From: Leptodontidium sp. MPI-SDFR-AT-0119
Taxonomy: Eukaryota > Ascomycota > Leotiomycetes > Helotiales > Leptodontidiaceae
NCBI GenBank assembly: GCA_020726505.1
Contig: JAHLEZ010000013.1
Coordinates: 992,001-1,056,000 of the forward strand
DNA length: 64,000 nucleotides
Direction: 5' to 3'
Shown: positions 44,540-57,125 of the stretch, one piece after another
Layout: each line of letters opens with the position of its first letter
How positions within the stretch are numbered: the first letter of the stretch is position 1
Notes under the pieces: generated by a model
What the model saw: only the letters and a program-made list of their open reading frames with translations
Database searches by the model: none
What the model was told of the DNA's origin: nothing
Made by a program: the position numbers and the translations under genes

Positions 44540-44690
44540 TCTGCGTAGATCTTGAGAAGATGAATACGGTTTAAAGTCTAAAGATGTGTTACGCAAATCT
44601 CGGGAAGATTATTATAATTTGATGTTGCATTAATTACGCGGACCTTGAGAAGGTAATTCAAATTTAAGAATGTATTATACACAAGAATAG
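44540..44690 (+). repeat. Short degenerate tandem repeat, three copies
   Basis: Three units of about 45-50 bases. Each has a TGCGTA/TACGC start, then GATCTTGAGAAG or a near variant, and then an AATT-rich tail. Confidence 0.4.
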
Positions 44691-45318
44691 AAATTTAAAG
44701 AAGAGGGTTTGAAATTAGAGAGTGTTAAGACAGGGTGCGTAAATATAGACTTTAGTTTATGTGGTATCGTCGGGGTGGAAATGCTTATTCCATTCTTTAG
44801 GTGTCAATAGTAGACGGTGGGAGTTGCGAAAGAAGAGTAGTTTGTAAAAGCGGTGGTATGTATATTTATCATACGGTATCGGTTGTCGTCAGCTCCGTTT
44901 TGGTACGAGTATAGCGATTTCATTTCTTGCCAAGTTTAACTATGAATGTATAAAGCCCATGAAGTTCCAAAATCACCTTCCAAGTTTCTAACTCTGCTAC
45001 CTCTTTCAAAAACCCCTTCAATTCGTCCAAAAATCAGTCAATGTTAACAATCGCAGTTTTACCGTCCGAATAAGTTCTGTGCTTCCAAAACGTGAATAAC
45101 AATTCCAGCCAGTCGGCGGATGTCGTTCGACTTCTCACTCATTCATCGTAGAGGATGTGGACTACGACGTCAATCTTCTTGAAGACACCCCCCGAACCTA
45201 GCACGTAGTTAGCCACTAGTATGCTCCAAGAAGAAGGGGCTGCATGCTGAAGAATCTGCCAAGATAAGCATTGTCAATGAGCAGGGATGTAGGATAGACC
45301 CTTTGGAATGCTTCAGCA

Positions 45319-45938
45319 CTAGTGATGAAATTCTCTGTCGGGGAGTGTCAGCTCTGTCCATATATTCAGAGTAATAACCCAATATATATCAGTGACTTAC
45401 TGCCCTCAGGTGTGACCAATACCAGAGACACAGTTCCGTCAATACACTGCCACTTCATCCTGCCCTCGACCTCAACCACCAGTCCAGAATCCCCAACACC
45501 ATTCAAAAGAAAGGTATTCGAGCTACCATACTGATCCGGATTCTTATTTGTAGCAAAGATCTCTCGGTATTTCTCCCCTTCAAGTTCGATATCGGGGTAG
45601 GGTGCAAGCGTAGTCTCGATCTTCTTGTCCCTGAGCGAGAACTTGACGACAGGGTTTCCATTCGTTGGGCTGAATGAAGAGAATGGAACGGGATACAGCT
45701 CATTCTTGGGGCTGAAGGCGTTGATGGCGTAGGGCATGGTAGTGCCATCGAGGGTAGTTGAAAGGGTGAAGTTGCAGTTGAGAGTGGTGATTGGACCATT
45801 AGCTATGAACAATTGCTCGAGATCGTTGCCGGAACAGCTTCGAGGTGCCGATTTGGTACAGATTCCCAGCGGGTCATTTGCGTAGACTCCATTGAACGCG
45901 AGAGAGAGTATAAGGGCAGGAAGGAGGATGCGAGCCAT
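45319..45938 (-). CDS. Small secreted protein, paralogue of the gene at 57126
   Basis: Exons 45938-45401 and 45353-45319; intron 45354-45400 (GTAAGT...GACAG) in phase 1; 190 residues. ATG 45938 opens a clear signal peptide (MARILLPALILSLAFNGVYA). The mature part has Cys at CTKSAPRSC, LNCNF and QCIDG, and N-glycosylation sequences. It has a beta-rich look with the motif VEGRMKWQCIDGTVSLVL. The other gene has VNGRLQYRCVDGVSRLTL at the same place, and both carry a phase-1 GTAAGT site about 10 residues later. The family is unknown to me. A secreted cell-wall or host-contact role is only a guess from the signal peptide and size. Confidence 0.8.
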
Positions 45939-46849
45939 TGTGATACGTTGTTGGGCTAATGTTGGATTGAAGTTGATGGATTCCAAAGAGGGGTCCAAAA
46001 GTTGGGTTTGATTGCGAGATGAAAGGGAGAGAAGAGGAGAGAAGAGATGGAAGGAAAGACGGCATTTTAATCCGAATATGACGGGAGGGCAATGGGAAGG
46101 TGCGATGTGTCGGAGTGGGACGAGGGAGGAAGCATTAGTTGTTGTTGCTTAGAGCCATGACGAGACACAAACACCCGTAGGTGAGAAATTTTGAAATGCA
46201 TATTCGCCCATCGAGAACTTCAGAAGTCATCTTTGAGCTGCTAGTGAGCAGATAGCATTCTGACTATTGCAATCTCCTCAACTACTTCATTTGCAGTTCT
46301 TCTACTCTACGTTCGACCAGTTGCTCATGCTATAGCTGAAAAGCTCACGATCAAGACTACCTGAGTATTCTTGTGACCATCACCCGATGCACTCGTCTCA
46401 GCATCCCCGAGCCAACTGAGCGACCATTTTGATCATCTCTTTCACAATCCAAGCTAGTCTGGTGCGGGTCTCAAAAAGCATATTCTCAACTTAAGATCCC
46501 TTCAACAGTAACTGATCAAAAGGAATAAAACCCATAGCTGATCGTAAATAGAAGGTACAATAAATGATAAGTATGGTGCTAGATAAAAGACAAATGATGA
46601 AACCTTGTGAGCGCCTCTTGTGACGCCGTGAGCTAACCAGGGTATCTAAAACAAATTTCCAGTCCTCCAAACTTCAAGTGAAAACGAATGTATACTCCAA
46701 GAACGATGCGTGCGTCCACAAAGCCTTGACATAACGCCTTTGATGCATGTCTTTCCCCCGCGAATAGAACGATGTCGCTGGAACAAATGCTTTGTCGTGG
46801 TCACGTATCTCAATCTTCGAGCTGAGTGATTTTGGTGGAGATTTGTCGC
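45939..46849. other. Intergenic, about 910 bp
   Basis: Promoter side of the small secreted protein gene and 3' flank of the next minus-strand gene. The ORF at 46674-46961 is a shadow. Confidence 0.5.
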
Positions 46850-49252
46850 TCATACGGTAATGCTGAAATGTTTCCTCCCCTCGGCCTCTTCCATGTGGAA
46901 CCCAAAGACCAATTTGTAGAGATCCTTCAGAAATGGGTATTGCCCACTCCTCATCATCCATCCAACACTCTTTGCGACATCAATCGCGCTGGCGTTTTTG
47001 CCAACAGCCGGTAGAGCGTTCGAGCTTCTAAATGTTGGATCGCTCAAAATAAGATTTCGATATGCTGCGAGCAGTTTCGCATGTGCTGGTAAAGAACCAA
47101 ATGACCCTGTTGGAAGAGCCTTGATGAAATTTTGAAATGCCGGCGAGTCGGCGGTATTAGGTGTCGCGCTCGTAGGTGTTGAGCGAGAAAAGCCAACATT
47201 CATAGCGGCTTTAAGAATGAGAATCTTGAGTCGGGTGAGGTTGGCATCCTCGGGACTGGCTGCAGTAGTGATCGTACTAGAGGATTTCTGACTTCCTTGC
47301 GAATACGATGATGATGAAGTCGCACTTGACCATCTGGCATTGGAAGCCCGCGTACCTTCTGTCCCAAGGACAAGGATGTTAGGTATGTTCGGTGAGTTCG
47401 CTTCAGGAGAGATGGGTGTGTCTTCAAACTCGGTTGTTGGTGTCTCTGGCTGGTACCGTGTACGAGCATGCTCGGGATGTTCTGGGTTCTCAGGGAGACT
47501 GGGCAAGCTGCTGCTCTTGGTATGAGATGACCGACTCATTTGGTCGGATATTTGGGTGAAGGTTGTTTGTGACGGTCTTGGCGTCCCACGTTCTGGGCGG
47601 ACTTGAGTCCAGCCTTCTCGGAAAAGATCACACAACTCCCAACATGCTTGTACCGCTGAGCCAAGAAGCTCCTCATCAGGGGCCTTGCCTTCACGTCTAT
47701 TCTGTCGGAGGCTGAAAAGCATCTCTGCTAATCCCCAGCACGCTCGTAGAAGAGTATCCGTCTCTTCAGCAAGTTCATTTCGTTGTTTCATAAGCCGATG
47801 ACAGAGTGTGATGTAGAAATCCAAGGTTCTTTCTCGGAAGGCTTCTGGCAAATTCCGGTCATGGGTGTTGTAAAGGTGGTTGTTCAGCTCAAAGCTGACT
47901 CTCAGAACGGAGTCAGCAATCTCATCCTTTCGCTGACGAACATCAAACAATGCTTGGCAAAAATCGCGGCATAGATCGAGGGTTGGCCTGACATGAAATT
48001 CGTGGTTATCGTCCCGGCTCTCATATAGCTTTTGGCATAGTCTCCAGCAGCATTTCCAGGCAGTTTCATGGGCGTCTCCTGTGCCGGAGTAGCTGAAGAT
48101 TCTCTCACGATGAATTGAGCTGAGACTAGCGAGGGTATTGCATAAGGTCCAACATTCGTTCAGGGCAGTTTTCAAAGCATGGACTTCCTCATCAGAAGTG
48201 TGGACTGTTCGAGCATCAAATTCATCTTCTTCAGCATCTCGGTGCTCCTCCGGAATCCCTGCAAACCATGAGTAATGCGGATTGCTTCTTGGGTTAGATG
48301 ATGACAGACCTTCAAGGCTGTGGGCGCTGCTGGATCGAACGGATCCATAGTCGCTGGAAAAAGCTTCGACTTCTTGACGAGTCTGGGCTCGGGGGGTGGC
48401 ATTCTCCAGTCCATACTTGATAGGCGTCACATCCGTTGAGATTGGAGGGGGAGAGACTGGGCTTGGTTGTGTATTCTGACTGTACTTAGAAATATCCAAC
48501 AGTCATAAGAACACAACTCACTTTGTCTTTCGGAACTTGTAGATCCACTCTAATAATAGCTGGCACATCTGCATCTTGTTGATATGGAGTGGGTGTTGAC
48601 CGGTCAGCAGCTCGTGGTGGTTGAATCGGTAGGCTGTCAGGTAAATTCTGGAACTGTCAGTATTCGGTCATTCGTTGAAGCATTGACAAACTTACGAATT
48701 TCCCGTACCCTTCAGGCGCATGTATGACAGAGATGGATTCGTCTTCGAGTGAGGCTCTGAAGTGATCAGGTATATTTGTGCTGAGTCTCTTCAACTATAA
48801 ATAAGTCAGACATGCAACCTTATCTTGTTGGCCGCACCTACCGTGGCCTGCGAATCGGCAGATCCAACTATTCTTGGTGGTGACGGTCTGATTTCTTCCG
48901 CATGCACATCATCTGCAACCTCATCCTCGATTTCTGTTGTCTCTGTTCCGTTTGAGGTTACTGGTGATGGCCCCACCATATCACTTGGACTTGTCATTTG
49001 TAAACCGTTCGTAGAGTGTTCGTCAATTGAGTGTGGTCGAAGATGGGAGGATTCTTGTGAATTGCGCGCTGACCTAGCATGTGTTAGCAGGCGGACGGAA
49101 TCCGAGAGCTTGTAGAGTACATACAATGATTGATATCGCGGAGAGTTATTCATGGCGGGGGAATTTGGAGAGAGAGAGAAGTCTGTATAAGGAGAGAAGG
49201 CCGACATGATAGTGCCTGGAGACGACGAGACCAGGGGACTCTCCAATGCCAT
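46850..49252 (-). CDS. Conserved fungal protein, DUF7624-like, multi-exon
   Basis: Five exons: 49252-49125, 49073-48842, 48794-48696, 48647-48522 and 48475-46850. The introns are 46-51 nt long, all GT-AG. The last intron's acceptor could also be 48485, nine bases away and in frame. 736 residues. The start ATG 49252 gives MALESPLVSSSPGTIMSAFS. The first 250 residues are disordered and Ser/Pro-rich. A helical domain (about 300-480) is rich in Trp and Cys: NECWTLCNTLASLSSIHRER, CCWRLCQKLYESRDD and ACWGLAEMLFSLRQ. A Ser-rich linker and a conserved C-terminal helical part follow (LKILILKAAMNVGFSR, YPFLKDLYKLVFGFHME). I associate this with DUF7624, from memory only. The function is unknown. An annotation using only the last exon would miss about 190 N-terminal residues. 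Confidence 0.82.
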
Positions 49253-52152
49253 TGTTGGCGCAAGGCTCGAACGCGTGAATCGAGTGGTCTTCGAATCGGT
49301 CCCTAAGGCTGGTTATGAAGAGGACGAGAGATTCGACCTGGCTCAGGCGCAGGCAGGCAGATAGGCAGGGCCCCAGAGTTGGTGTGGGACGGTCAAGGCT
49401 GAATGGAGCTCTCGGGAATCAGATGCTGATAGCTCTCTGGAGCTGAGGGCAAGGCACGACAGTTGTCATCCGCCTTCTGCGCAGCGTTTGTCAAATGGCC
49501 AGCAGTTGCAGTAGCAGCAGCAGAAGCAGAAGCAGCACACTCGCAGTAGTCGGCCTGTGGGTCGGCAACGGGCCAACTAGAAGCAATTGATGAAGGTACC
49601 ACAGGCACGTTGAAGTAGGTGCATATCGCGAAGGTTGCTGTATGTATGTACTATCTGTACGTAGTCGAGATGCGTCGGAGGAGTCGCTGTGCCGCGTTCA
49701 GACTTGACCGGCTGGGATATGATTTGACTTGACTTGAGTGACTCTCTCGGCTTGCTTTTCTTCTCTTCCAGCGAGAAGACAAGGCAGCGAGCGCACCACA
49801 ACGTTCGTACGGCTGGTCAAACCCTTGCAGTGTGATGCCCAGGCCAGGGTTGAGGGCTTTCGTTCAATCCAGTCTTAGTGTAGCGCAAGAGGCGTGTATC
49901 GATTGCGGTGAGGAAGGCCTGTGAGGCGATGCGATGCGGTCTCTTTCTTGGTCGCTCACTGCACTGCACTGCACTGCACTGCTTCTTACTCGCGATGGAT
50001 AGGTTAGAGTATGGGAAGCTGGTGAAGGACAGAAAGTATGGAAGCGATGTGAGCAATCAATCGATTCATTCATTCATTCATTCGTATGGCAGCGAGTAGG
50101 AGTCCGCTGCACTTTGACCTACAAGGGGAATAGGCTCTGCGAACAGGCCAGTTGGTGATGCCGATGCAATGCTGCAGCTGGGATTACAGCCAACGAATCA
50201 GCCTGTGAGAAGCGCGTCTTTTGATCGTGGGCTGCATGAAGCTTGGGAAGCTCAGCGCTTAACGTGCTCGGCGAGGAGGGACCAGAGTGGGAGGGAGCAG
50301 TGGAGTGGAGGGGGGACGAGGAGGGGCTGGGCTGGGCTGGTGAAGAAGGAGAGACATACATGACAGGGGAACTAAGACCGACCTAAGCCAGGGGGACGGC
50401 AGGATAGGGTCCGGACCTTCAAGCTAACTAACTTTTCTTGAGATTGTTTGCTCGACGTTATGTTCGCCTATTTGAATGCGTACTGTACGGTTCTGAGTAA
50501 CTGAGCTTGGTGAGTGGCATTTCTTAATTTGTAATGATAACAAATCAAGTGGAATTGGAATTGGAATTGGCCCTGGCACTGAGAAACAGGACCAACCCCC
50601 AGGCAAGATTGGCCAGATGGAATATCATAACTGTACTTTTTGCTTATTTAAGCGGGAACAAAAGCCTCCTCTCCCAAGTTTCTCTTTCTCCCCCATGTCA
50701 ATGTCCAAAAAGGCGTTAGGCTTTGCGAACTGGGGTAGACCATACTCTACCTAGGTAGCTTGGTGGAGGTAAAGAATGTCACATCCCTAGCTAGACCCAG
50801 ACCTCCTCCATCCACTCTTGACTCTTGTTCCCCATCCTGACCTGCCTCCTCTCTCCCTCTCCCGCTATTCCCGGCCAAAGCTTGAAACAACTGGCTTGGG
50901 ATAAACAGCATCTATGTGATAGACCCAGGGTGGAAGAACATCCAGCCAATAGCCTCACGATAACCACAAAGCCAGCGCTCAAGATGTGATGTGCTCGGGA
51001 TGACCCGATACACTGGGATTTCTGGGTAACAAACCAGCGTGCTCATCACCAGGAGGCACCCGCAGTTGCAATCTAAGATAGTTCAAAATAAGGACTAGCC
51101 GGCTTGATACTGTCCTTCCGCACCGCACCCGGCCCACGAGCCATGGCGGTGGGCTCGGAGGAGGGAGGGGTCAACTGTTGATCGATCTTCCTTCGGAGAA
51201 AGATCGTCCTTCTTCCAATGTTCTGGTTGAGTTTAGTGACAGCTTGTGCCGTGGCCTAGCATTGGGTCACCCGTTCGAGTAATCATGCGGTCAGCATCGC
51301 CAGCAGAGAGCCACATCGTGCTTTTTCTTGCTAGGAGTAGAGTAGCCAACACGGTGAAGAAAATACTGTCTGTAAGTTCAAAGCAGCAGAAGCCCCCACC
51401 TCCCTTCTCGGCAGGGGAAATCTTCCGGCCCAGTTACTTTTAGATACGAGAGAGGAAAATCCATTGGTTTCCTGAGGTTCATTGATTGACACGAGCACAA
51501 CTGCGAGGACAAGTGGAAACGCAAACCGCGTCTGGAAGAAAAACATTATGCATGCATGTGTTGGAAGAGCCTCCACATCTCCATCGCTTCCCGCCAATAT
51601 CAAACGTCTGCGCCGCTTCTAGCCTTGTAGACACGCGCATAGGCGCCCTGGTGGATATAACAACCCTATCAAATGCAAGCACTAGCTTGTTTTTCTATCT
51701 GTTGGTTTTTCTGGCGGTGCTTTTCGGGGCCTGTACGGCCAACGCTTTGGAAAGATTAGCCTGGTGGAGAGCGGACTGAGTACTCAATCAAGGATGAATC
51801 TCGGCGCCAACGGCGTAGAAATCATGCGTTGTCCATGCATTCAAAAGGCACAGGGACCGGAGAAAAGACTGTCTCTGCGATGGAGCATGTAACATGGCGC
51901 GTACAGTCTGTCGGGTCGGTCGGCTGCTGCGGCGCGGGTAATCTGTGCCTTTGTTCGAAGATAGAGATGAGTCTGGATCTGGGCAGAATTCGTCTGATAT
52001 TGGGGATCGATCTGCTTTCTAGGAACCATCCCTCGCACTCGCACGCCTCAAACGCCATTCAATATGCGCCATGTATGTAATGTAGCCGCCGAGCATGTTC
52101 CCTTTTCCCAAACTGAACGCCTGTGCCTCCACATCAAAATGCCAAAGCTCCC
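49253..52152. other. Long intergenic stretch, about 2.9 kb, with microsatellites
   Basis: Upstream of the DUF7624-like gene and downstream of RPB10. It holds a (GCACT)n run near 49960-49982 and an (ATTC)n run near 50062-50083, plus several short ORFs with no features. The size suggests long promoter or 5' UTR space for the gene ending at 49252. No gene supported. Confidence 0.5.
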
Positions 52153-52570
52153 CTAGTTCATCGCCGCCTTCTTGGTATCTCGGTCCGCGGGGTTGTATCT
52201 GTTACAAACTGTCAGATACTGGAGTAGATAGATCTCCACATTGCTTGGAAGGATTCGGCGGAGTAGATTGTGGTGTCGTAGTACGTACTTGAGGAGCTTC
52301 TCAATCAGGTCAACGTGGGTCATGATCATTCTGCGGCAGCAATAGCGTTTGCATCCCAGTTGATCCATAGCTTCTCTGTTGGAATTGTCAGTACTCTGCA
52401 GAATACCAAAGTGCACGCTTGGCTTACCCGTCCTGGACTTGAGCATCAATGAGCTTCAGGTATCGCTCCCAGAGATCTCCAACCACCTGTAGACAAGTTA
52501 GAGAGGGGCGCGAGACAGAGTCTGGGAGTCATACCTTCCCACAGGAGAAGCATCGCACAGGAATAATCAT
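52153..52570 (-). CDS. RPB10: RNA polymerase subunit RPABC5 (Rpb10), shared by Pol I, II and III
   Basis: Four small exons: 52570-52535, 52486-52428, 52375-52289 and 52198-52153. Introns are 48, 52 and 90 nt; 75 residues. The spliced protein runs [68 protein letters not shown]. This is the highly conserved Rpb10 sequence, including the atypical zinc site Cys-x2-Cys with the CC pair of KRYCCRRM. Rpb10 is a structural zinc subunit of all three nuclear RNA polymerases. The length is close to the family norm (about 70). No single ORF reveals the gene because the longest exon is 87 bases. It is divergent from NAN1 with only 238 bases between start codons. Confidence 0.96.
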
Positions 52571-52808
52571 CTTGAATATACCTTGTTGTTTCGTGCAAGA
52601 TCAAGACAGTTGTTGTGGTAGCTTAACAAAGAAATTCGAAGCTCTGGAATTTTGAGGTTGTCGCGTCGCAGGCGATTCCCATTCACAAAATATTTTGACG
52701 CTAAGATAAACTTTACGCCGATGATTACCCGAGTCGACGACATTTTTCGTCTGGGGAACAAAAAAAGTTCGGTCTCTTATCACCAACCAAAACACCAATT
52801 TTCCACAG
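52571..52808. promoter_or_regulatory. Bidirectional promoter between RPB10 and NAN1
   Basis: 238 bases separate the two start codons. A perfect palindrome AAAATATTTT lies at 52687-52696, near the middle, resembling the A/T core of ribosome-biogenesis promoter elements in yeast. The likeness is loose. Confidence 0.6.
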
Positions 52809-55800
52809 ATGGACTCTGCCAACAACATGGCTTCGTTATTGAAGCGCAAGAGAGCTCCAGTGGAGGTGTCAGATACGCCGAAGCGATCCAAATCCGCGAA
52901 AACGAAATCAGGAACTCCTCTGCGAAACCCTATTCAAAATCCAGGCTGGGAAGCAGCATTTGATCCACCGCCTGCTACAGAATTGGTGAAGGTCAACAAC
53001 ACAACCAATGGAGACAGCAATGAGGTGAATGGAGTGAATGGCCGCCCAGATTCACCGGAGTCGGTCGAGTACGAGGATTTCGTAGAAAAGGATTCAAAGG
53101 AGAATAATGGGGTGGGGGGAAGCTCAGGCAGGAAGAAGAAGAGGAAAGGAAGAGGGGATAAGCTGACGGCAGAGGAGAAAGTCAAGGCCTCGAAAAGGCA
53201 AGCGCAAAGTCGTTCAGAGGTCCCTTCTTTGGTCAGTACTTTCAAGAAGACTGGACAAGAACCTTGGAAACTCTCTGCCTCGATTGGAGGTCGCATGGTC
53301 AACGCAGATCCAGTTTTCTCCAGAGACGAGAAGTGAGTTTTGACTATCTTATCTATGGAATGTTGCTGACTCTCGTAGGTTCCTTATCGTTGCACATCTT
53401 GGAGCTGTACATGTTTACTCGACGGCAAACTCACTGCTCACGCGATCAATTAAGTTGAAGCTCAACGAGTCGGCCGACCTCCCTCCACGGATAATCGCCT
53501 TCTGCCTCTCGCCAACTGACTCCAACTTATTATGGGTTGCCTGCTCGGATGGGTCTGTCTACAGCATAGACTGGACTTCAGGTGCTGGAGCCGAACAATA
53601 CTGGGGTGTTTCTTCCACAGGATGTATCCACATGACCGTGGCCTCTATGGAGTCTGCTGAGAGGAGAAGGGATGTAGTATTCACGACCGAGGCGCGAAAA
53701 GATGGACGGTTCAGAATCACAGCCAACGAGCTGGCTCCACCCAACAGCTCAATCCAAACAGTCGCCAGGACGATATACACTTCAAATCAACGAATTAATT
53801 TCCTGAAGACTGCGAGGGAAGGTTCAATTGTTGTTGCAGCTTCTGGCAACAAGATTCTTGTGGGCCGCCTTCGATCAACCGAGTACGATACGATCGACAA
53901 GATGAGATATGAGTTCCGCATCTTTGAATCTACGGATGCAATCAAATCTCTGGATATTCGCGTGACCCAGAGACAGGGAGCGGAAGACATGAAGAAGGCC
54001 AATCCTCTGAAGAAAATTCCTGTTGTTGACCTGGTCATTGGAGACGTACGGGGTGTCATTTTTGTGCACAATGACTTGTTTCCAAAGCTATGGATAGACT
54101 CTGATGGGAAAATGTCCGGCGTAAGCCTTACACTTGCGCCAAGGAAGCTACACTGGCATCGACAGGCTGTCCATACCGTCAAATGGTCCTTGGATGGTAC
54201 GTTGCATGATACTGTGTAAAATTCGAAAGCTAACATCAACAGGTAATTACATCATTTCTGGTGGCAGTGAAACCGTCCTCGTACTTTGGCAACTCGACAC
54301 TGGAAAACAGCAATTCTTACCCCACATGGCGGCAACCATCCAGAATCTCGTTGTCTCACCTACCGGTGCATCATACGGTGTTCAATTAGCGGATAACTCG
54401 GCTATGGTGCTGTCTACCTCTGAACTTAAACCGACCGTCAACATCGCAGGCATTCAAACCTGTGTTGTTGAATCCGAACCTTCCATAGAATCGCAAGTCG
54501 AGAGACTGGACGAGGCAACTTGGAAGCAACCTTTGGTGCAAAGAACACCTGCTGTCATCAGTCCCACCAATAGCTCTCAACTCCTACTCGGTGTCGGGCA
54601 AACGCAGATCGTCCGAGCCAAGAAGCCTTTGATTCAAAGCAACCCATTTCTCCAAACCCTTGACCTCGGGTCAGGTCACAATCTATCGCGTCAGGCTTTG
54701 ACGAGAACAAACATCACCAGCATCAACGCAGCACCCGGTCTACATCGTATCACCGAACCGAGAATCACTCACATGAAGATTTCTCATGACGGAGACTGGC
54801 TCGTAACAGTCGATGAATGGACACCACCGCACCGAGACATCCAACAGACCAAACGTCAAGACGCGGATCTGATCGAACGCCAGCCGAGACGAGAGGTGTT
54901 CCTTAAGTTCTGGCAATGGAATAAGGAAAGCGCCTCTTGGGAACTAGTATCGAGAATTGATGCTCCTCATACTTTAACAAGAGACTCTGGAGATGCAGGG
55001 AGAATCTTGGATCTCGCCGTAGACCCAAGCTCGTTGCGTTTCTCTACCATCGGAGAAGATGGTGTTGTTCGGATTTGGACAACGAAGACCAGAAAGCGAG
55101 ACGGCGTCGTTATTCGTGGAAAAGACAACAAACCACTGAGAAATTGGAATTGCGAGTTTGCAGTTGCACTCGGCAAGGCAGAGCTTCTGGATGGAGCCGA
55201 TGCACCAGCACCATCTGGCTGCGTCGCCTTTTCCGAAGACGGATCAATCCTAGCTGCTGCATGCAACAGCAATGACGGACTCGTACACTTCCTAGACCCA
55301 GAATCTGGCGCAATCCGCCTCTCTCAGACTGGTCTCTTCGAAGACGAGATCATCAGCATTGCCTTCCTCGGACAAGACCTTGTCACCCTGTCCGACAAAC
55401 TCATAGTCTTCGACCTTGTCTCCGAAGAAGCCCGCATCATAATCAAAGCCAGCGCGGCCACGAAATCCCTCTCCACCCGCCAAAAGCAAGAGATGATGCA
55501 TCTCTCCATCGACCCCAAAAGCCGCACTTTCGCTGTCGCCCTCCCCACCATCCGCGACCCTGGATCACTCCGCACCGCCAGCTCTGAACTGGTTGTCTTC
55601 CACCAAGACGCACGAGCTCCACAACTTAAAGAAGCCTTCCCAACGCTCATCACTGCTCTCATTCCCGCCCTCAGCTCAGAAGGTTTCCTCGTCCTCGACA
55701 CAGCAGCAGAGATTTACTCAGTCATCAAGAAAGGGGCACAGAACATCACAATGCTCGCGCAATCTACCTCGGCACTACAACTCGACGCCGCGGACGACAC

Positions 55801-56044
55801 AGCCGATCTCATGCCTCTCGACCAAGACGATGACGATCTTGAAGACGCTGAGGAATACCCCACACCTGCTGCCACTCAGGATGGCGACGAGGACGACGAG
55901 GACGACACGCCTGTTGTGCCGCAGCAGAAGCTAGCCGAGATATTCAACATCGGACCGGCATTTGCGCTGCCGCCGCTCGAGGAGATGTTCTACCAGGTTG
56001 CAGACTTGTTTGCTGCGAAGCCGCTTAGAAAGGGGGTGGTTTGA
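52809..56044 (+). CDS. NAN1: U3 snoRNP-associated WD-repeat protein NAN1/UTP17 (WDR75 homologue)
   Basis: Three exons: 52809-53332, 53379-54196 and 54243-56044. Both introns are 46 nt (GTGAGT...GTAG; GTACGT...CTAAC...CAG); 1047 residues. ATG 52809 begins MDSANNMASLLKRKRAPVEV. The N-terminal 150 residues are basic with nuclear-signal-type KKKRKGRG. WD blades then start at FLIVAHLGAVHVYS and continue (HRQAVHTVKWSLDGNYIISG, GSETVLVLWQLDTG, LRFSTIGEDGVVRIWTT). The end is acidic (DQDDDDLEDAEE), with the family's C-terminal signature EIFNIGPAFALPPLEEMFYQ followed by VADLF. Nan1 belongs to the UtpA/t-UTP subcomplex of the small-subunit processome and links rDNA transcription with pre-rRNA processing in the nucleolus. 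The length and domain order fit. Confidence 0.92.
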
Positions 56045-57125
56045 GGATGAGAGTAAGGATGACGGTGGGAGACCTGAGTGCTTTGCATAGTGGGATGGTG
56101 GTTTGGAGTTCTGTAGCATTTTCAGCGAATGAGGGAAACCTGTAGAAAAGAATGGGAGGAAGGAAAAGTACGGAATGAATCAGAATCAGAATCAAAACTT
56201 AATGTCCTGTTGACTTCCCTGCCATCGACTCTGTGCACCGCTATGTCACTAGCTTCAGTGCCCTTCATCACGGGTTAGCCGCCCTTATCTCTTCACATTG
56301 ATTTTAAATTCATACCCTGTTCCTTTGTCATGGCTCGCCTATGTTTGTTACCCGAGATTGTCGTTTCCACGAAATCGACTTCCACCTCTTTCTCGAACTT
56401 CTTTTATTTACGACAAGACATTCTATCCTAGTGCAGCCGCTCTTGTGTCTTGAGAGATAAGAGCGGATTTCTTGTGATGACATTACTCTACCCCCCTTTT
56501 TTTTGATTTTCAAGTAGGTATCGTGGTTTTTTGTTTTGATGAGATGCGATGCTCGCTTAACTCGGGGCTTGTGACGGGGAGCGAGATAGGATGCTAAGCC
56601 AAAGCTGAACTACTACCTGACTATTGCAGCTACAGCATTTGGATCTCTTACGAGGAGGCTAAGCCTTTTCGGTCTTAAAAACAATCCGGTAACTCAGCTA
56701 TACTCCATAATGTATCAAGTGGTAAGATTCTACACTGGAAATCAAAAATCCAGACTTGCTGAGAATTTTGTGAGGTCCAAGACGTTCACAGCTGTCCCCT
56801 TTCACTCTGAATACAATTAAATGACATTAAAGAGGTAATTTTTAAGCCTTCGTGGAACGTGAAAGTTGGGTAACTATTCACACAATGCTTGTACTACGCA
56901 GAATCCTTCAGGAGTCCTGAATCAGGACACCGACTATCAGATCCTCGTACAGAGCCACCACCTGGCTTTATGTGTTTCACTGCTTAGACCGGCTTTGTAA
57001 TACAGTATTCACGTATATCGAGCACCTAGCAAGAAGATAAAGTCAATCATATAGCTGATATCTCCCTATTTTGGCTTCTGAGAAATGACAACCTCGTTCC
57101 GGACATCAGCAAAGGTAATCCCAAA
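56045..57125. other. Intergenic, about 1.1 kb
   Basis: 3' flank of NAN1 and promoter of the small secreted protein gene. Contains a T run near 56496-56504. No gene supported. Confidence 0.5.

Larger units (their letters stand above)
43269..45318. other. Gene-free stretch of about 2 kb
   Basis: No supported coding gene. It contains a G-depleted block (44041-44280) and a short degenerate repeat (44540-44690), listed separately. An ORF at 43500-43778 has no features. Confidence 0.5.

Noticed and set aside
49960..50083. (GCACT)n and (ATTC)n runs as CRISPR-like or satellite arrays
   Set aside because: Plain microsatellites without spacers; too short for an array.
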